A stretch of DNA of 9,207 bases, taken from positions 1 to 9,207 of the forward strand of contig DLKK01000115.1 of the NCBI GenBank assembly GCA_002478955.1. Reading direction: 5' to 3'. A model generated the notes under the pieces. It was not told where the DNA came from. It did not search any database and worked only from the letters and a program-made list of their open reading frames with translations. Positions within the stretch are counted from its first letter, which is position 1. Each line of letters starts with the position of its first letter. The DNA is from Treponema sp. UBA7590. GTDB lineage: Bacteria; Spirochaetota; Spirochaetia; Treponematales; Treponemataceae. Positions 6,207-9,207 of this stretch are shown here, piece by piece. Made by a program: the position numbers and the translations under genes.

Positions 6207-7604
6207 TTATTCAGCTACAATTTCTACGTCAGCAGCTGGAGCCTCAACATTTTCTGCGGTGGCTTCCACTGCAGTCGGTGCATTTTTCTTTGAATCGGAT
6301 TCCTTTACGCCCTCAAAAATAATATCACCAACAAAAATTGCTGCAAGAATCATTGTTACAACAGGAATTTCCTTATATTTCTTTGAAACGAGTTTCACAA
6401 AAACATAAGTAATCATGCCCCACATAATTCCTTTTGAAATTGAATACGCGAACGGCATTGTCATAATTGTAATGAATGCCGGAATTCCTTCTGTAGGATC
6501 TTCAAAATCAATTCCGCGGACATTTTTAAGCATAAGATATCCAACAAAAACCAAAGCTGGAGCTGTAGCACAAGCCGGAATGATTGCAAATACCGGGTTA
6601 AAGAAAAGCGCAGCAAGGAACAGAATTCCTGTCACAACAGAAGCAAGTCCAGTTCTTGCACCGGCAGCAACACCTGAAGTTGACTCAACAAATGAAGTTA
6701 CTGTAGAAGTTCCAAGACAAGCTCCAACAACAGTTCCTATTGAGTCGGCCATAAGAGCGCCTTTTGCATTCAAGATATTTCCGTCCTTATCCTTTAAGTC
6801 AGCCTGTTCTGCAACACCCATCAATGTTCCGAGAGTATCAAACAAGTCTGTAAAGAGGAAAGTCAGAAGAACTACAACAAACTTTATAGACAAAGCATTT
6901 GCCCATTCAAATTTGAACATATATGGAGCAGCCGGAGTTGCCAAAGGAGTCCAGCCTTCTGCAATTTTTGTCACACCAAAAGGAATTCCGATTATTGTTG
7001 TGATTGCGATTGAAATAAGAACTGCACCAGGAACTTTAAGAACCCAAAGTACAATAGTAATCAAAAGACCGATTACAAAAACAAGCGCAGTAGGATGAAG
7101 AAGATTCAAATTTTCAAAACCAATCAAAGTACCTGTTGAAGTTGTACAAATTCCGGCATTTGAAAGTCCGATAATTGTTATGAACAGACCGATACCTACA
7201 CTTACAGCTTTTTTCAGGTTTGCAGGGATTGACTTTATAATCGCCTCGCGGATTCCAAAAATTGAAATGACAATAAAAATTATTCCTTCAACAAAAACCG
7301 CAGTCAACGCAAACTGCCATGAGCAACCCATTCCAAGAACAACGGAATATGTGAAAAATGCATTCAAACCAAGACCAGGTGCAAGCGCAACCGGAAGATT
7401 TGCAAAAAACGCCATTACAAGAGTGGCAATACAAGCAGAAACGGCAGTTGCTGTAAATACTGAATTAAATTCCATTCCGGCACCAGAAAGAATTCCTGGG
7501 TTTACAGCCAAAATATAAGCCATAGCAAGAAAGGTTGTTATACCGCCAATAATTTCCTTACTGACAGACGACCCTCTTTCTTTAATATGAAAAAGTTTTT
7601 CCAT
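6207..7604 (-). CDS. NCS2 family purine permease (AzgA/PbuG-like)
   Basis: Inner-membrane nucleobase:cation symporter of the AzgA branch, whose characterised members import adenine, guanine or hypoxanthine. The 465 residues are mostly hydrophobic, with roughly a dozen membrane segments. Family motifs in order are GGITTFLAMAYILAVNP (20-36), VALAPGLGLNAFFTYSVV (72-89), the segment FTDLFDTLGTLMGVAEQADL (251-270), and CLGTSTVTSFVESTSGVAAG (296-315) with RTGLASVV following. After the last membrane segment the protein ends in an unusual Ala/Glu/Val-rich acidic tail (about 434-465) not needed for transport. GGAGG (7615-7611) is 6 nt before the ATG. The gene has its own promoter and terminator and is followed by dCMP deaminase, giving a loose nucleotide-metabolism neighbourhood. 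The exact purine cannot be decided from sequence; no purine riboswitch is seen in the short leader. Confidence 0.92.
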   Translation of the reverse strand: MEKLFHIKERGSSVSKEIIGGITTFLAMAYILAVNPGILSGAGMEFNSVFTATAVSACIATLVMAFFANLPVALAPGLGLNAFFTYSVVLGMGCSWQFALTAVFVEGIIFIVISIFGIREAIIKSIPANLKKAVSVGIGLFITIIGLSNAGICTTSTGTLIGFENLNLLHPTALVFVIGLLITIVLWVLKVPGAVLISIAITTIIGIPFGVTKIAEGWTPLATPAAPYMFKFEWANALSIKFVVVLLTFLFTDLFDTLGTLMGVAEQADLKDKDGNILNAKGALMADSIGTVVGACLGTSTVTSFVESTSGVAAGARTGLASVVTGILFLAALFFNPVFAIIPACATAPALVFVGYLMLKNVRGIDFEDPTEGIPAFITIMTMPFAYSISKGIMWGMITYVFVKLVSKKYKEIPVVTMILAAIFVGDIIFEGVKESDSKKNAPTAVEATAENVEAPAADVEIVAE

Positions 7605-7630
7605 CTTTTTCCTCCATTATTTTATTATAA

Positions 7631-7659
7631 TGTATAAACTAATAAAGAACTAGAGTTAA
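7631..7659 (-). promoter_or_regulatory. candidate promoter for permease
   Basis: On the minus strand TTAACT (7659-7654) and TATACA (7636-7631) are 17 bp apart. A perfect TATAAT (7629-7624) lies just downstream but without a matching -35. Either would give a leader of about 15-25 nt. Confidence 0.4.
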
Positions 7660-7673
7660 AAATCACGAATGTT

Positions 7674-7705
7674 AAATAAAAAAGTCCTCTTTATTAAGAG
7701 GACTT
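7674..7705 (-). terminator. intrinsic terminator of tRNA-Gly
   Basis: AAGTCCTCTT (7682-7691) pairs perfectly with AAGAGGACTT (7696-7705) around the loop TATT. Read leftward the 10-bp stem is followed by a T-run (plus-strand As 7678-7683, interrupted, then more). It starts 3 nt after the tRNA 3' end. Confidence 0.88.
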
Positions 7706-7707
7706 AG

Positions 7708-7780
7708 AGCGGTAGAAGGGAGTCGAACCCTCGTCATCAGCTTGGAAGGCTGAGATAATAAGCCGTTATATGACTACCGC
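7708..7780 (-). tRNA. tRNA-Gly (anticodon UCC)
   Basis: A 73-nt cloverleaf. The acceptor stem is GCGGTAG (7780-7774) with CTACCGC (7715-7709) and discriminator U at 7708. The anticodon stem TCAGC/GCTGA encloses loop CTTCCAA, giving anticodon TCC (plus-strand GGA 7744-7746), which reads GGA/GGG codons. The T arm is GAGGG-TTCGACT-CCCTT, with one wobble-type pair. It closely resembles known bacterial tRNA-Gly(UCC). CCA is not encoded (CTA follows), so it must be added by nucleotidyltransferase. It has its own promoter and terminator. Confidence 0.96.
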
Positions 7781-7794
7781 GTGTTGATGTTTAT

Positions 7795-7823
7795 ATATTA
7801 TATTTATATCATTTTTTAGTCAA
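7795..7823 (-). promoter_or_regulatory. promoter for tRNA-Gly
   Basis: On the minus strand TTGACT (7823-7818) is followed by TAATAT at 17 bp (7800-7795) or TATAAT at 15 bp (7802-7797). Transcription would start about 8-10 nt before the tRNA, a normal arrangement for a tRNA gene. Confidence 0.65.
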
Positions 7824-7843
7824 GTACCTGGCAAAAAAAATAT

Positions 7844-7863
7844 AAAAAAAATCAATTTTTTTT
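7844..7863 (-). terminator. weak A/T-only hairpin after dnaB
   Basis: Immediately after (and overlapping) the dnaB stop, eight As and eight Ts flank the loop TTGA on the minus strand, followed by another T-rich stretch to about 7832. With no G-C pairs it would be a poor terminator; some dnaB transcripts may run into the tRNA. Confidence 0.3.
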
Positions 7864-9193
7864 ATTCATCGCCCCCGGAAACCTTGTTTTCAAATTTTGT
7901 GATTGAAGGAAAGAACATCATCTCCACATCACCTGTAGCTCCATTGCGCTGCTTTGCAACAATGCATTTTGCTTCCTGAACTGGATTTTCGTCATCAATG
8001 ATTTTTCGGTCACGGTGAAGGAACAGAACCACATCGGCATCCTGTTCGATTGAGCCAGAGCCACGCAGCTGAGCAAGATTCGGCTCCTGACCTTCCGCAT
8101 CTCGGGCAACCTGACAAAGAGCCACAATCGGAATATTGAGCTCGCGGGCAAGAGCCTTAAGCGACTTGGAAATCTCAGAGACATTCTCCCAGGTATTCTG
8201 GCTTGGATTATCAAGAGTTATAAGACCAATGTAGTCAATAAAAATCACACGCACGCCATGATTTGCAACCATTCTTCGTGCAGAGGCGCGCAGATCAAGA
8301 AGTCCCATGTTCGGTGTATCGCAGATATACAAAGGTGAATTATAGCAAATTCCAGCTGCATCCTGGATTTTCTGCAGCTCCGCGATGGTCAGCATTCCTC
8401 TTCGTATTTTTCCGCTAGGAATCCTTGAGACTTGTGAAAAAAGACGTTGGCCTATTGACTGATAGGACATTTCCAGAGAAAAGAATCCGCATGGAATTTT
8501 CTTTTCGATGGCAATTGTCTGCATCATGGAAAGAGCAAAAGCTGTCTTACCGATTGAAGGACGCGCACCGATTATTATAAGCTCAGAATTCTGGAAACCG
8601 CTTGTCATTGAATCAAGACGCGCAATTCCAGAAGGAATTCCTGTAAGCTCCTCATTTTTCTGTGAACGTTTTGAAATAATATCGATAGTTTCGTTTACAA
8701 CCTGCTGCATATTGTACATTTTGGAAGTTTCAGTATTTTCAGTAAGGTCAAAAATCTTCTTTTCAGCCTCTTCCAAAAGCATATTTGACTGTTTTGAATC
8801 ATCAAATGCAGAAGCCCTAAGTTCTGTCGCAAGCTTTATAAGATCACGCCTTGAGGCGCAGTTCAGGATTATATCTATGTAGAAATTTATGTTTGCGGCA
8901 GTAGCAACAGTATCTGTAAGCCCGGCGATATATGCGGCTCCACCAGCCTGCTCCAGTTTGTTCAATTTTGTAAGCTCATTGATAAGAGTGATTGAGTCTC
9001 CACGGATATTCTGCTTTAAAAGAGAAACAAGGCCTTCAAAAATTATCTGGTTCTGCAGCGAATAAAAACGATCCGGACGGATTCTGCTTGCAACATCACT
9101 CATGACATCCCAGTCAAAAAGAATTGCGCCAAGCGTAGCCTGCTCCGCATCAAGATTATGCGGCGGAACTTTATCTTTTAAGTCAACAGCCAT
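7862..9193 (-). CDS. dnaB: replicative DNA helicase DnaB
   Basis: Hexameric ATP-driven helicase that unwinds DNA at the replication fork and binds primase through its N-terminal domain. The 443 residues match the usual 440-470. The N-terminal domain begins with the classic PPHNLDAEQATLGAIL (10-25) and runs to about 150; a linker leads to the RecA-like domain. Walker A is GARPSIGKT (209-217, Lys216/Thr217), catalytic Glu241 is in FFSLEMS, and Walker B ends at Asp320 in VIFIDYIGL. LKALARELNIPIVALCQ (346-361) is the motif-3 region, SGSIEQDADVVLFLHRD (379-395) the motif-4 region, and KQRNGATG (414-421) carries the arginine finger. A Met-to-Ile change in Walker A is conservative. AGGAGG (9203-9198) is 4 nt before the ATG. 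No intein is present. The promoter lies beyond the window edge. Confidence 0.97.
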   Translation of the reverse strand: MAVDLKDKVPPHNLDAEQATLGAILFDWDVMSDVASRIRPDRFYSLQNQIIFEGLVSLLKQNIRGDSITLINELTKLNKLEQAGGAAYIAGLTDTVATAANINFYIDIILNCASRRDLIKLATELRASAFDDSKQSNMLLEEAEKKIFDLTENTETSKMYNMQQVVNETIDIISKRSQKNEELTGIPSGIARLDSMTSGFQNSELIIIGARPSIGKTAFALSMMQTIAIEKKIPCGFFSLEMSYQSIGQRLFSQVSRIPSGKIRRGMLTIAELQKIQDAAGICYNSPLYICDTPNMGLLDLRASARRMVANHGVRVIFIDYIGLITLDNPSQNTWENVSEISKSLKALARELNIPIVALCQVARDAEGQEPNLAQLRGSGSIEQDADVVLFLHRDRKIIDDENPVQEAKCIVAKQRNGATGDVEMMFFPSITKFENKVSGGDE

Positions 9194-9207
9194 TTTTCCT
9201 CCTAAAG

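Noticed and set aside
6415..7098. Open frame of 227 codons on the plus strand
   Set aside because: It is a mirror of the permease gene, low in family character and rich in Pro, Ala, Thr and Ile; no ribosome binding site.
7605..7680. Purine riboswitch upstream of the permease
   Set aside because: The leader from the candidate promoter is only about 25 nt and lacks the three-way junction or conserved loops.
8508..8882. Open frame on the plus strand inside dnaB
   Set aside because: It lies fully antisense to a conserved helicase core and has no initiation signals.

Overview
The window looks like an ordinary chromosomal segment of an AT-rich, double-membraned bacterium. I favour a spirochaete of the genus Treponema. 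The reasons are a lipoprotein with a spirochaete-style lipobox (LASC), an outer-membrane beta-barrel protein ending in Phe, a G-homopolymer in an outer-membrane protein gene (a known treponemal habit), and the family character of the housekeeping genes. This is inference from gene content, not a database match.

Layout, left to right. The plus strand carries the 3' two-thirds of alanine racemase (alr, cut by the window edge), then a short regulatory gap with a perfect 13-bp inverted repeat and a good promoter. After that come a lipoprotein gene and threonine synthase (thrC), 10 bp apart and probably co-transcribed. A strong bidirectional terminator separates thrC from a convergent outer-membrane porin-like gene on the minus strand. 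That gene is divergent from a plus-strand gene for a small exported protein of unknown function; their shared intergenic region holds a tandem pair of identical 21-bp repeats and a separate palindrome. The exported-protein gene converges, with a 4-bp gap, on a minus-strand series: deoxycytidylate deaminase, a purine-type NCS2 (AzgA-like) permease, a tRNA-Gly(UCC) and the replicative helicase dnaB. All of these read leftward, and most have their own promoter or terminator.

The most interesting signal is in the porin gene. An excellent ribosome binding site and ATG (4703, minus strand) start a signal peptide, but a run of nine Gs (4669-4677 on the plus strand as Cs) throws the reading frame off. 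The peptide stops after 20 residues. With eight Gs the same start would give an uninterrupted 423-residue protein with a textbook signal peptide, MKKLFAFVLGGALIASFAFA. This is the expected signature of slipped-strand phase variation, captured here in the OFF state, although a one-base sequencing error would look the same. The tandem repeats between this gene and its divergent neighbour suggest a second, protein-mediated layer of control.

The remaining genes are conventional. Alr supplies D-alanine for peptidoglycan. ThrC makes threonine. The deaminase and permease serve nucleotide supply, and DnaB unwinds the replication fork. No mobile elements, CRISPR arrays or rRNA genes were seen.
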